Counted from the first letter of the stretch, positions 54,845-63,146 are shown. The stretch: DNA of 64,000 nucleotides from Nisaea sp. (GCF_017640745.1 NZ_JAEPQA010000004.1:135803-199802); one strand, 5' to 3'. Notes: a model not told the origin generated them from the letters alone. Program-made: numbers and translations.

Positions 54845-55849
54845 TCAGGCGAAGGTCGCAGCCTTGCGCTCGATCCCGGCCAGGTGGTCGAGTCCGGAGC
54901 GGAGATCGGTCATGACGAATTCCGCACGTCGCTCGAAGCTGCCGCCTCCGCCCGGGAAGCGCTGCTCCCACTCGTAGATCTTCACGACAAGACCGCACAG
55001 CACGGCAGCCAGGCTGGCCTGGTGATCTGTGATCAGCGTGCGCACCTGGTTGAAGGTGGAGATCGTGACGCGCTCCCAGCGGATCTGCGTCTTGGTGTCG
55101 AAATTGGTGAAGCGTGTCTTTAGCGACTGCGAGAGCGCACCCAGAAGGTTCGCCGTCTTGCGCAGCGCCGGCCCCATCACCGTGTCGTTCCCGATATGCG
55201 CCGGCCGCCGCGCTTCCTCGATCCACTCCTGGAGGGCCGCAATGCGCGGCGCGAGGTCGTCGAGGTGATGCCGGTAGAAACCGAGAGAGAGGAAGGTGTC
55301 GCCGTAATCCTCGAGCATGTCCGGCAGCTCCCGGCGGCTGGTCTGCAGGGAGGCCGCGAGACGCTCGAGCCGCATGCGTACGGCGATGCCCTCCGCCTGA
55401 TCGAGCAAGTCGCGGATCGCCTGGGGATCGCCCAGCTCGATCTCCTGCGCGCCGAATACATACTGGACCAGCGGGCGCGTCAGATCGCGCATGTGCGGCT
55501 GGAGTTCACGCTTCTTCGCCGCACTCAGTGAGAATGCCGAGACGTCGTCAACCTCGATGCCGGCGGCACGAAGGCCGCGGCGCAGGGAATAGGGATCGAA
55601 GCTCTCCATCTCCCCGATTTTTTCCAGCATCGGCATATCGTGATGCACGAGATCGTCCGTCGCCGCAACGAAGTCCGGCAACTCCTCGATCGCGACCTGG
55701 CCACTCCCCATTCCCCTCTCGCGGTAGAGCTCGATCCGCGTTTCCATGCGAACGTTTTTGATCAGCCGGAACTTGCGCGCGCCTCTGGTACGCAGGGGAA
55801 GGATCGCGCAATCAAGCGTATGCAGGGAATCCTGATCACGATCCGGCAC
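54845..55849 (-). CDS. Uncharacterised protein, tandem paralogue B (start uncertain)
   Basis: I do not recognise this protein, 334 residues from GTG 55849. It aligns end to end with paralogue A, with FRLIKNVRMETR, MGSGQ, LTRPLVQYVFG, MLEDYGDTFLSLGFYR, WIEEA and LAAVLCGLVVKIYEW in the same order. The GTG lacks a clear ribosome site. Upstream in frame, GGGAG (complement of 55898-55902) lies six bases before an ATC codon (complement of 55889-55891). Starting there gives 26 residues before the DCAILP block, exactly the number in paralogue A before ACAALP. An in-frame TAG lies at 55910-55912. The leader contains a CtrA-type site at 55960-55974. Confidence 0.8.
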   Translation of the reverse strand: MPDRDQDSLHTLDCAILPLRTRGARKFRLIKNVRMETRIELYRERGMGSGQVAIEELPDFVAATDDLVHHDMPMLEKIGEMESFDPYSLRRGLRAAGIEVDDVSAFSLSAAKKRELQPHMRDLTRPLVQYVFGAQEIELGDPQAIRDLLDQAEGIAVRMRLERLAASLQTSRRELPDMLEDYGDTFLSLGFYRHHLDDLAPRIAALQEWIEEARRPAHIGNDTVMGPALRKTANLLGALSQSLKTRFTNFDTKTQIRWERVTISTFNQVRTLITDHQASLAAVLCGLVVKIYEWEQRFPGGGGSFERRAEFVMTDLRSGLDHLAGIERKAATFA

Positions 55850-55959
55850 CAGCGGCGGCCGCGCGGCGGAAAAATCGATGGCATAAGCGATGACACTCTC
55901 CCGGGAATCCTATCTTATCCGGAGCGTTCTGCCCACCATGCGATATATCACGCACCATC

Positions 55960-55974
55960 TTAAGTTACTCTTAA
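55960..55974. promoter_or_regulatory. CtrA-type binding site (TTAA-N7-TTAA)
   Basis: TTAAGTTACTCTTAA matches the full CtrA consensus TTAA-N7-TTAA exactly. It lies about 110 bases upstream of the GTG of paralogue B (about 70 upstream of the alternative start), inside an AT-rich stretch (55960-56025) that contrasts with the GC-rich surroundings. CtrA is the alphaproteobacterial response regulator of cell cycle or motility genes; ctrA itself is not in the window. Confidence 0.5.
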
Positions 55975-56055
55975 GATTACAATTTAAATTTATGCATTTT
56001 TTTAAATACCGAACAACCTCCTGCGCCACCACCTATTCCCAGGTGTTCCCAGGTG

Positions 56056-57177
56056 TCAGCGGCGCCGGGATTCGAAGTAATCGGCGGATTGCATTTCCAT
56101 CAGGCGTGAAATCGTGCGGTCGAATTCGAAGCCCCAATCGTCGCCGTCATAGAGCTTCTCCGGCGTCGCTTCGGCCGAGGCGATCAGGCGCACACCCTGA
56201 TCGTAAAGCGCATCGATCAGGGTCATGAACCTCCGCGCCTGGTCCCGGTTCGATGCTCCGAGAACCGGGATATCGGAAAGAATGACCGTGTGAAACCGTT
56301 CGGCCACGGCGAGGAAGTCGGCGGCGGCCAGCGGCTGGTCGCAGAGGTCGCGGAAACCGAAGCGGGCAACCCCGGCAGCGGCTGCCGGAACCTGGATCTT
56401 CCGGCCCTTGCGCTCGATCACATCCGGCGTTGGTGTCGCGTCGGTCAGATCGGCGAAGGTCTCGTCCAGGGCCGCGTCCGCTTCAGGGCCGCTCGGCACG
56501 TGGTAGACCGTCTTTCCGCGCAGTCGTCCGAGCCGGTAATCCTCGCCGTCGTCGAGATGGAAAACCTCGTGCCGCGCTTTCAGAATGCCGATGAAAGGCA
56601 GGAAGAGATCGCGCTGCAGCCCGTCCTTATAGAGCTCGTCCGGTGCCCGGTTGGAGGTCGCGACCACCACGACCCCGAGTTCGAACATGGCGAAGAACAG
56701 GCGCGAGACGATCATGGCATCGGCGATATCCCGGACCTCGAACTCGTCGAAACAGAGCAGCCAGGCGCTGTCGGCGAGCTTCTGCGCGGTCGGGCGGATC
56801 GGCTCCGCAGTCCGGGACACCTTGTTCTCCTGGCGCCACTGATGGATCAGATCGTGCGCCTCGCGCATGAATTCGTGGAAATGGATCCGGCGCTTGCGCT
56901 CGACCTGCGCGCCTTCGAAGAACAGGTCCATGAGCATGGATTTGCCGCGCCCGACGGAGCCGTAGATATAGAGGCCCTTCGGCGGATTGGTCGGCTTTCT
57001 GCGGGCGAAACCAAGCTTCGCGGTCCAGCCGGTCTTGGCCTGCGGCGGGCGGTAGTCGAGCAGCTGGTCGTGCAGCCATTGCAGCTTTGCCGCCGCGGCT
57101 TCCTGCGCCGGGTCCTTCGCGATGGAGCCGTCCGCGACCAAGGCTTCGTAGCGGGCCAGCGGCCCTTCGTGATTCAC
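56056..57177 (-). CDS. zapE: ZapE/AFG1-like cell division ATPase
   Basis: A 373-residue AAA-related ATPase; in E. coli ZapE associates with the Z-ring, and the mitochondrial homologue AFG1 helps respiratory complex assembly. PKGLYIYGSVGRGKSMLMD contains Walker A (73-80), followed by RIHFHEFM, and Walker B LLCFDEFEV is at 140-148. ATSNRAPDELY is the family's sensor region. It lies upstream of the paralogue pair and mdh; zapE next to mdh is a common order in alphaproteobacteria. A short direct repeat (CCCAGGTGTT / CCCAGGTGTC) overlaps its stop codon. Confidence 0.95.
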   Translation of the reverse strand: MNHEGPLARYEALVADGSIAKDPAQEAAAAKLQWLHDQLLDYRPPQAKTGWTAKLGFARRKPTNPPKGLYIYGSVGRGKSMLMDLFFEGAQVERKRRIHFHEFMREAHDLIHQWRQENKVSRTAEPIRPTAQKLADSAWLLCFDEFEVRDIADAMIVSRLFFAMFELGVVVVATSNRAPDELYKDGLQRDLFLPFIGILKARHEVFHLDDGEDYRLGRLRGKTVYHVPSGPEADAALDETFADLTDATPTPDVIERKGRKIQVPAAAAGVARFGFRDLCDQPLAAADFLAVAERFHTVILSDIPVLGASNRDQARRFMTLIDALYDQGVRLIASAEATPEKLYDGDDWGFEFDRTISRLMEMQSADYFESRRR

Positions 57178-57280
57178 TGTGCCATTCTCCTGCCGGATGG
57201 GCGGGGAGCCCGATCCCCCGGCGCCAAGGACTCGCGCTTTTGGCCTTCGAGGTCAAGCGGGCGGACGCGCGAAGGCGCTG

Positions 57281-58030
57281 TCAGCGCCCCCCCGAAACCT
57301 CGAGGATGGAGCCGGCACAATAGCCCGCAGCCGGGCTCAGCAGCCAGACGATTGCCTCGGCGACCTCCTCTGGCGCCGCCGCGCGCCCGATCGGCGTGGT
57401 CGGACCGAGCCGGGCCGCACGGTCCGGCGCGCCGGCACTCGCATGGATATCTGTATCGATCATCCCGGGCGCGACCGCGTTGACGCGGACCCCATCACCG
57501 ATGACCTCGCGCGCGAAGCCGATGGTGAAGGAATCCACCGCCCCCTTGGAAGCGGCATAGTGGGTGAACTCGTTCGGCGCGCCGAGGCGGGCGGCGATCG
57601 AGGAGAGATTGACGACGGCGCCGCCCTGATGGCCTGCCTTGACCGACATCCGGCGCGCGGCTTCGCGGCAGCAGAGGATCAGGCCGACCACGTTGAGGTT
57701 CATGACCTCGGCGATCGCCGCCGCACTCATATCCTGGACTTTGGAGATCTTGCCGGTGATCCCGGCATTGTTCACCAGGCCGCGGACCGGGCCGAGCGCA
57801 GCTTCCGCCTCGTCGAAAAGGCGGACGATATCCGCTTCCTTGCTGCTGTCGCCCTGGATCACCATGGCGCGCCGTCCCTCGGCCTCGACCCTGGCGGCGA
57901 CGTCGCGCGCGGCAGTCTCGTTGCCGACATAGTTGACGGCGATATCCCAGCCGTCCCGCGCGGCGCGGATCGCGGTTGCCGCACCGATCCCGCGGCTCGC
58001 GCCGGTAACGATACAAAGTCCCTTACTCAT
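57281..58030 (-). CDS. SDR family oxidoreductase
   Basis: A 249-residue classical short-chain dehydrogenase/reductase. The cofactor motif TGASRGIG is at 9-16, NNAG at 87-90, and the catalytic residues S143/S144, Y158 and K162 are present (NLSSIAARLG; HYAASKGAV). PGMIDTDIHA and the C-terminal GSILEVSGGR are typical of glucose/ribitol dehydrogenase-type SDRs. The substrate is unknown. Its Shine-Dalgarno run of six Gs is in the arm of a perfect hairpin (58034-58065). Confidence 0.92.
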   Translation of the reverse strand: MSKGLCIVTGASRGIGAATAIRAARDGWDIAVNYVGNETAARDVAARVEAEGRRAMVIQGDSSKEADIVRLFDEAEAALGPVRGLVNNAGITGKISKVQDMSAAAIAEVMNLNVVGLILCCREAARRMSVKAGHQGGAVVNLSSIAARLGAPNEFTHYAASKGAVDSFTIGFAREVIGDGVRVNAVAPGMIDTDIHASAGAPDRAARLGPTTPIGRAAAPEEVAEAIVWLLSPAAGYCAGSILEVSGGR

Positions 58031-58033
58031 GCC

Positions 58034-58065
58034 GATCCCCCCTTAGAGCGTTCTTTGGGGGGATC
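58034..58065 (-). promoter_or_regulatory. Hairpin that sequesters the SDR ribosome-binding site
   Basis: GATCCCCCC (58034-58042) and GGGGGGATC (58057-58065) form a perfect 9-bp stem with a 14-base loop, between the SIMPL-like gene and the SDR gene. In the minus-strand transcript the arm next to the SDR start is GGGGGGATC, so the G-run that should pair with 16S rRNA is buried. It could limit SDR translation or act as a terminator without a T-run. Confidence 0.5.
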
Positions 58066-58075
58066 TTAGCGCGGT

Positions 58076-58780
58076 TCAATCCTCGGAGCGAACCTCTGCT
58101 GCAAACCTGACGGAGGCACGCAGTTCGGCCTTCTGGGCCACCGTGTCGCCCGCCATGCCGCCATCGGCCATGAGTTTCGGCGCCGCCTCGGCCCGCATCA
58201 ACTGCGCCGGCAGCGGGCGCGGCATGGAACCGGTCTGGAAATTGATCGCCGCGACGCGGTAGCCGCGGTCGGGATAGACCGCCTTCAGGCGCGCCAGCTC
58301 TTCCGCCGCGCTCCTGTAGATCTCTGCCCTCAGCTCCGCCAAGGCCGCTTCGCGTTCTGCCAGGGTCGGAGTGAAGTCGATGCCCTCGACCGCATAGCTG
58401 CGGCCGGCCTCGCCCAGCCCCTTGACGCTCGCGCCGAGACCGCCGAGTTCGGCACCCGGCAGGCGCGCCTCGGCGGTGATCCGCCAGCGCTCGAAACCGG
58501 CCTCGTCGCGCAGCCGGTCGTAGCCGACCAGGCGCCAGGCCGCCTTGGCGGAAACCTTCTCCAGATCCTGCGTCACCGCCTGGCGCGCTTCGCCGAATCC
58601 GCCGGATCTGACCGCGAGGTCGGCCGCCACGGTGACGGTCGCGGAGTCCGTTTCCACCCATTTCTCCAGGCTGAGATCCAGCGTGACAATGTCGTCGCGG
58701 ACCGTATCCGCTTGGACCACCTGCGGCCCGGCAAACAGCATCAGGACCGCAAGGGCGAGAGAGAGACAGTATCGGATCAT
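58076..58780 (-). CDS. Exported SIMPL (DUF541)-like protein
   Basis: A 234-residue exported protein with signal peptide MIRYCLSLALAVLMLFAGPQ ending near VVQA. The mature part resembles SIMPL/DUF541 proteins: an early beta-strand (TVTVAADLAVRS), an alpha region with repeated Ala/Glu/Leu helices (REAALAELRAEIYRSAAEEL), and YRVAAINFQTG. SIMPL proteins sit in the periplasm or outer membrane and their roles are poorly known. The start ATG 58780 is preceded by GGAGTCAGACC. The match is by general pattern, so the family name is tentative. The SDR gene follows after 45 bases. Confidence 0.65.
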   Translation of the reverse strand: MIRYCLSLALAVLMLFAGPQVVQADTVRDDIVTLDLSLEKWVETDSATVTVAADLAVRSGGFGEARQAVTQDLEKVSAKAAWRLVGYDRLRDEAGFERWRITAEARLPGAELGGLGASVKGLGEAGRSYAVEGIDFTPTLAEREAALAELRAEIYRSAAEELARLKAVYPDRGYRVAAINFQTGSMPRPLPAQLMRAEAAPKLMADGGMAGDTVAQKAELRASVRFAAEVRSED

Positions 58781-58954
58781 GGTCTGACTCCGGACGTGAA
58801 GGGAACGGGCGCAGGATCGCCCCGAATTGCGTCGGTAAAATGACGTATCGGTCACATTGGTTCCACCAACCGTCGTGTTTTCACGCAATCGCGACTGGTT
58901 CGACAGCTGAAATCACGATAAGGTAGGCCCGCAACTGACCGTGGAGGTTCAGAG

Positions 58955-59077
58955 ATGCGTAAGATGATTGGTATTCTTGTTCTTGTGGCCGCCGTTGTGG
59001 CCTTTACGGCTCCCGCGGCGTTTGCGGGTGCCGGTAGCTGCAACTCAGCCAAACAAAGTGCACCGGTCTCTTCCTGA
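58955..59077 (+). CDS. 40-residue putative secreted peptide
   Basis: A short frame with strong gene signals: GTGGAGG six bases before the ATG (58955), a 40-codon frame and an intrinsic terminator 31 bases beyond the stop. The sequence begins MRKMIGILVLVAAVVAFTAP and continues to AAFA, a textbook signal peptide. The predicted mature peptide is only about 16 residues (GAGSCNSAKQSAPVSS) with a single cysteine. Codons in the signal part are unusually T-rich (ATT, CTT, GTT) for this genome. It lies between the SIMPL-like gene (divergent) and sdhB (convergent). Function unknown; I do not recognise a family. Confidence 0.65.
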   Translation: MRKMIGILVLVAAVVAFTAPAAFAGAGSCNSAKQSAPVSS

Positions 59078-59107
59078 CGACCTCGTCGGGAAGCGTCTCC
59101 GGAATCG

Positions 59108-59145
59108 AAACGGCCGCTGGTGACAGCGGCCGTTTTCTCTTCTGG
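59108..59145. terminator. Strong terminator between the small peptide gene and sdhB
   Basis: AAACGGCCGCTG (59108-59119) and CAGCGGCCGTTT (59124-59135) make a 12-bp perfect stem with a GTGA tetraloop, followed on the plus strand by TCTCTTCT. On the minus strand the stem is followed by CGATTCC. It clearly serves the small plus-strand gene and may also end the sdhCDAB transcript. Confidence 0.8.
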
Positions 59146-59161
59146 CGTTTCGCCCGGAGCG

Positions 59162-59944
59162 CTACATGCGCTGAACCATCAGCTTCTTGATCTCGCCGAT
59201 CGCCTTGGCCGGGTTCAGACCCTTCGGACAGGTCTTGGTGCAGTTCATGATGGTGTGGCAGCGATAGAGCCGGAACGGATCCTCCAGCTGGTCCAGCCGC
59301 TCGCCGGTATATTCGTCGCGGCTGTCCGCGATCCAGCGATAGGCCTGCAGCAGGATGGCCGGGCCGAGATAACGGTCGCCGTTCCACCAGTAGCTCGGGC
59401 ACGAGGTCGAGCAGCAGAAGCACAGGACGCATTCCCAGAGACCGTCGAGCTTCTCGCGCTCTTCCGGGCTCTGGCGCCGCTCCTCGTCGGTCGGCGGCAG
59501 CGGCGACTTGGTCTTCAGCCACGGCTCGATCGAGGCGAGCTGTGCATAGGGGCGGGTCAGGTCCGGCACCAGATCCTTCACCACCGGCATGTGCGGCAGC
59601 GGGTAGATCTTCACGTCGTCCTTCACCTCGTCGATGCTCTTCAGGCAGGCCAGCGTGTTGGTGCCGTCAATGTTCATCGCGCAGGAGCCGCAGATGCCTT
59701 CGCGGCAGGAGCGGCGGAAGGTGACCGTGGTGTCGACCTCGTTCTTGATCTTGATCAGCGCGTCCAGGACCATCGGGCCGCATTCGTCGAGATCGATCTC
59801 GTAGGTATCGACCCGCGGATTCTGCCCGCTGTCCGGATCATAGCGGTAGATCTTGAAGGCCTTGACCCGCTTCGCTCCCTCCGGAGCCTTGTGCGTGTTG
59901 CCGATCTTGACCTTTGAGTTCGCCGGCAAAGAAAATTCAGCCAT
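59162..59944 (-). CDS. sdhB: Succinate dehydrogenase iron-sulfur subunit
   Basis: A 260-residue electron-transfer subunit on the cytoplasmic face of complex II. The [2Fe-2S] cysteines are C80, C85, C88 and C100 ([15 protein letters not shown] ... LAC). The [4Fe-4S] and [3Fe-4S] ligands lie in [17 protein letters not shown] and [17 protein letters not shown]. Length is normal. It is last gene of sdhCDAB, 35 bases after sdhA. Confidence 0.99.
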   Translation of the reverse strand: MAEFSLPANSKVKIGNTHKAPEGAKRVKAFKIYRYDPDSGQNPRVDTYEIDLDECGPMVLDALIKIKNEVDTTVTFRRSCREGICGSCAMNIDGTNTLACLKSIDEVKDDVKIYPLPHMPVVKDLVPDLTRPYAQLASIEPWLKTKSPLPPTDEERRQSPEEREKLDGLWECVLCFCCSTSCPSYWWNGDRYLGPAILLQAYRWIADSRDEYTGERLDQLEDPFRLYRCHTIMNCTKTCPKGLNPAKAIGEIKKLMVQRM

Positions 59945-59979
59945 CTCTCACTTCCGATCTTTTCTTTGTTCTCTAGCGA

Positions 59980-61770
59980 TCAGTAGACGCGCGCCACCGG
60001 CGGCACGACCTCGACCTCGTTCGACAGCGTGTACATGTGCACGTCGCGATACATCACCTTGTGCTTGTACTTGTCGTCGAGCCACATGACCGTGTGCTTC
60101 ATCCAGTTCTCGTCGTCGCGGTCCGGATGATCCTCGTGCGCGTGGGCGCCGCGGCTTTCGTGGCGCAGATCGGCGGAGGTCAGCGTGATCACCGCCTGGG
60201 TCATCAGGTTCTCCAGCTCGAGCGCCTCGACCAGGTCCGAATTCCAGATCAGCGAGCGGTCGGCGATGCCGATATCCGGCAGCGCGCCGGCCACGTCCTG
60301 GATCTTCTTCACGCCTTCCTGCATCAGCTCGGTGGTGCGGAACACCGCCGCGTGCTGCTGCATGGCGCGCTGCATGTCGAGACGGATCTCGGCCGTCTTG
60401 GTCCCGCCCTTGGCGTGACGCATCTTGTCGAGACGCGCGATGGCGAACTCGCCGGCATCGGACGGCAGCGGCTTGTGCGGCTCGCCCGGACGAACGGTTT
60501 CCTTCGCCCGGAAGGCGGCGGCCCGGCCGAACACGACGATGTCGAGCAGCGAGTTGGTGCCGAGACGGTTGGCGCCGTGCACGGAGACGCAGGCCGCCTC
60601 GCCGATCGCCATCAGGCCCGGGCAGACGCGGTCCGGATCGTCCTTCGTCGGGGACAGCACCTCGCCGTGATAGTTCGTCGGGATGCCGCCCATGTTGTAG
60701 TGCACGGTCGGCAGCACCGGGATCGGCTCCTTCGTCACGTCGACGCCGGCGAAGATCTTCGCGGTCTCGGAGATGCCCGGCAGGCGCAGCGCCAGGACGT
60801 CCGGATCAAGATGCTCGAGATGCAGGAAGATATGGTCCTTCTGCGCACCGACGCCGCGGCCCTCGTTGATCTCGATGGTCATGGCGCGGCTGACGACGTC
60901 GCGGGACGCGAGGTCCTTCGCCGTCGGCGCATAGCGCTCCATGAAGCGCTCGCCCTCGGAGTTGGTCAGATACCCGCCTTCGCCGCGCGCGCCCTCGGTG
61001 ATCAGGCAGCCGGAGCCGTAGATCCCGGTCGGGTGGAACTGGACGAATTCCAGATCCTGCATCGGCAGGCCCGCACGCACGACCATGCCGCCGCCGTCGC
61101 CGGTGCAGGTATGGGCCGAGGTGCAGGAGAAGTAGGCGCGGCCGTAACCGCCGGTCGCCAGCACCGTCTGGTGAGCGCGGAAGCGGTGGATCTTGCCGGT
61201 CGCGAGGTCGATCGCCATCACGCCGCGGCAGGCGCCCTCATCGTCCATGATCAGGTCGATGGCGAAATACTCGATATAGAACTCGGCATTGGCGCGCAGG
61301 CTCTGCTGGTAGAGCGTGTGCAGGATGGCGTGACCCGTCCGGTCCGCCGCCGCGCAGGCGCGCTTCGCCATGCGCTTGCCGAAATCCAGCGTGTGACCGC
61401 CGAACGGACGCTGGTAGATCTTGCCCTCTTCCGTCCGCGAGAACGGCACGCCGAAATGCTCCAGCTCGATGATCGAGGGAATGGCGTTGCGGCACATGTA
61501 TTCGATCGCGTCCTGGTCGCCCAGCCAGTCCGACCCCTTGACGGTGTCGTACATGTGGAACTTCCAGTTGTCGCCCTCACCCATATTGTCGAGCGCAGCG
61601 CCAACCCCGCCCTGCGCGGCAACGGTATGAGAGCGGGTCGGGAAGACCTTGGTGATACAGGCCGTCTTCAGACCTTCCTGCGCCATGCCGAAGGTGGCGC
61701 GCAGACCGGCGCCGCCGGCCCCCACGACGACGACGTCGTAGGTATGGTCGATGATCTCGTAGGACTCCAT
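59980..61770 (-). CDS. sdhA: Succinate dehydrogenase flavoprotein subunit
   Basis: A 596-residue subunit that oxidises succinate to fumarate using covalently bound FAD. The N-terminal [18 protein letters not shown] binds FAD, and the histidine in [13 protein letters not shown] is the FAD attachment site. [13 protein letters not shown] and [16 protein letters not shown] are typical SdhA blocks. I start at ATG 61770 ([12 protein letters not shown]); a longer open frame runs antisense to nothing and into sdhD but is not coding. It follows sdhD by five bases. Confidence 0.99.
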   Translation of the reverse strand: MESYEIIDHTYDVVVVGAGGAGLRATFGMAQEGLKTACITKVFPTRSHTVAAQGGVGAALDNMGEGDNWKFHMYDTVKGSDWLGDQDAIEYMCRNAIPSIIELEHFGVPFSRTEEGKIYQRPFGGHTLDFGKRMAKRACAAADRTGHAILHTLYQQSLRANAEFYIEYFAIDLIMDDEGACRGVMAIDLATGKIHRFRAHQTVLATGGYGRAYFSCTSAHTCTGDGGGMVVRAGLPMQDLEFVQFHPTGIYGSGCLITEGARGEGGYLTNSEGERFMERYAPTAKDLASRDVVSRAMTIEINEGRGVGAQKDHIFLHLEHLDPDVLALRLPGISETAKIFAGVDVTKEPIPVLPTVHYNMGGIPTNYHGEVLSPTKDDPDRVCPGLMAIGEAACVSVHGANRLGTNSLLDIVVFGRAAAFRAKETVRPGEPHKPLPSDAGEFAIARLDKMRHAKGGTKTAEIRLDMQRAMQQHAAVFRTTELMQEGVKKIQDVAGALPDIGIADRSLIWNSDLVEALELENLMTQAVITLTSADLRHESRGAHAHEDHPDRDDENWMKHTVMWLDDKYKHKVMYRDVHMYTLSNEVEVVPPVARVY

Positions 61771-61775
61771 GGAGT

Positions 61776-62165
61776 TCAGCCTCCGAACGCGAGTTTCAGC
61801 ACCGCGAAGAGCGCGGCGATTGCAAGAAGAGCGGCGAGCAGCTTGACGCCGAGCAGCAGCGCGAGCTTTGCGCCTTCGTGATGGATGTAGTCCTCGATCA
61901 CGACCTGCAAACCGAGCGCGGCGTGATAAAAGGTCGCGACAATCAGCGCGATCATCAGAATGGCGACAAAGGGCGAGCCGAGCCAGGCCGCGGTCTCTTC
62001 GTAACCCGCACCTGCGAGCGAAATCAGGGACGCCACGAACCAGAGCGTGAGCGGTATCAGCGCGATGGCGGTGATCCGCTGCATCCACCAGTGATGCAAT
62101 CCGGCCTTGGCGCTGCCAAGGCCGCGCACACGGCCGATCGGCGTACGCATGGAGTTGTCAGTCAT
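61776..62165 (-). CDS. sdhD: Succinate dehydrogenase membrane anchor subunit
   Basis: A 129-residue membrane subunit with three hydrophobic segments (about residues 30-52, 62-84 and 100-126). [20 protein letters not shown] and [17 protein letters not shown] are typical SdhD sequences; the histidine in the second is the usual heme b ligand region. It lies 42 bases after sdhC and five bases before sdhA. Confidence 0.96.
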   Translation of the reverse strand: MTDNSMRTPIGRVRGLGSAKAGLHHWWMQRITAIALIPLTLWFVASLISLAGAGYEETAAWLGSPFVAILMIALIVATFYHAALGLQVVIEDYIHHEGAKLALLLGVKLLAALLAIAALFAVLKLAFGG

Positions 62166-62207
62166 AACCAGCCTCTCAAAAGAGTCTTTATTTTTTGGCC
62201 TCGCCCC

Positions 62208-62591
62208 TTAAAGGGCGAAGGCGAGCAGCCAAGCCAGAACGGTCAGCACCGCGGACGCGGCGATAACCAGCTTCGTGGCCATTTCGGCCGTAGCGATCTC
62301 GAAGCCGTAGCCCGCATCCCAGAAGAGATGGCGGATGCCGTTGCAGAGATGGAAGAACAGGGCAAAGGAAAAGCTGAACAGGATCAGCAGACCGATCCAC
62401 GAGCCCATGATGCTCTGCACAAATCCGAAATAGCTCCCCCCGGTCGCGGTTGCCATCAGCCACCAGACGAGAAACAGCGTGCCGATCCCGAGCGCGACAC
62501 CCGTGGCGCGGTGCAAAATCGACGTAATCGCGGTGAGAGGCAGTCTGTAGATCTGAAGATGCGGGGAAAGAGGGCGATTGGAGACGCTCAT
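62208..62591 (-). CDS. sdhC: Succinate dehydrogenase cytochrome b556 subunit
   Basis: A 127-residue membrane subunit with three helices. RPLSPHLQIYRLPLTAITSI at the start and SILHRATGVALG are the SdhC signature, and FFHLCNGIRHLFWD holds the second conserved histidine region for heme b. It is first gene of sdhCDAB. The gap upstream contains an FNR-like sequence 68 bases from the ATG and then the AT-rich region described separately. Confidence 0.97.
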   Translation of the reverse strand: MSVSNRPLSPHLQIYRLPLTAITSILHRATGVALGIGTLFLVWWLMATATGGSYFGFVQSIMGSWIGLLILFSFSFALFFHLCNGIRHLFWDAGYGFEIATAEMATKLVIAASAVLTVLAWLLAFAL

Positions 62592-62658
62592 AGCGCACCT
62601 TTCCTGAGGAACTTCATAAATGTGGCCGCACCATATTGCAGCGCGAACAAGACCTCAA

Positions 62659-62672
62659 TTGATTTTGATCAC
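62659..62672 (-). promoter_or_regulatory. FNR/FixK-like box upstream of sdhC
   Basis: TTGATTTTGATCAC (62659-62672) matches the FNR/FixK consensus TTGAT-N4-ATCAA at nine of ten defined positions. It lies 68-81 bases upstream of the sdhC start. Oxygen-responsive control of sdh is common, so the position makes sense, but one site read by eye is weak evidence. Confidence 0.4.
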
Positions 62673-62714
62673 GTTGCGCCACTGTCCAGCCCCATATCGC
62701 TTCTTGTCTCCATT

Positions 62715-62897
62715 CTATACACACGCCGCACGACTTATCCCGGCCCAAGCCTGAATTTCATGTGGATAAATTGTGCAAAAACATATTCTCCTGCAAATAT
62801 CCTCATAAAATCAGGAACCTATCGCCAAACATTTCCACAGGCAAAAATAAAAAACTCACTTTCGTTTTGTTGATTATTTTATCATTACTGTGGATTA
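62715..62897. other. AT-rich region with clustered DnaA-box-like sites (candidate replication origin)
   Basis: Within 183 bases there is one perfect DnaA box on the minus strand (TGTGGATAA, 62761-62769) and three sites within one mismatch of TTWTNCACA: CTATACACA (62715-62723), ATTTCCACA (62831-62839) and TGTGGATTA (62889-62897, minus). Between them, 62840-62885 is strongly AT-rich (AAAAATAAAAAACTC, TTTTGTTGATTATTTTATCA), like a DNA-unwinding element. The whole 62592-63275 stretch has no convincing gene, and sdhC on its left and the pentapeptide gene on its right both point away from it. Confidence 0.45.
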
Positions 62898-63115
62898 AAG
62901 GTGGACAGGACAATTATGAAGGTTAGGCGATATTTTTATTGATCCCGGAACCCAAAAGAGCGATCATTTTACTCAAGACATGGGAGCATTGTTCGTTTCG
63001 TCCTTGTTCCAGGGGCGGGGCAAACGGGACGCCACCAGATATACCGGCGGAGTCCGTGCCAAGACAGTCGCATTGGTCACTATCGGCGTCTCCCTCCCTT
63101 GTCCGACGGGCCGCG

Positions 63116-63146
63116 TGTTTCTGACACGCGGCCCGTTCGTATATGG
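63116..63146. terminator. Strong hairpin in the gene-free region before the pentapeptide gene
   Basis: ACGGGCCGCGTGT (63116-63128) and ACACGCGGCCCGT (63134-63146) form a perfect 13-bp stem with a TTCTG loop. The T-content after it is low (TCGTAT). No annotated gene ends just before it, so it may end an unrecognised short transcript or form a leader structure upstream of the pentapeptide gene. Confidence 0.5.

Noticed and set aside
56038-56057. Direct repeat CCCAGGTGTT / CCCAGGTGTC at the zapE stop codon
   Set aside because: Only two 10-base copies; it is more likely a local duplication than a regulatory array.
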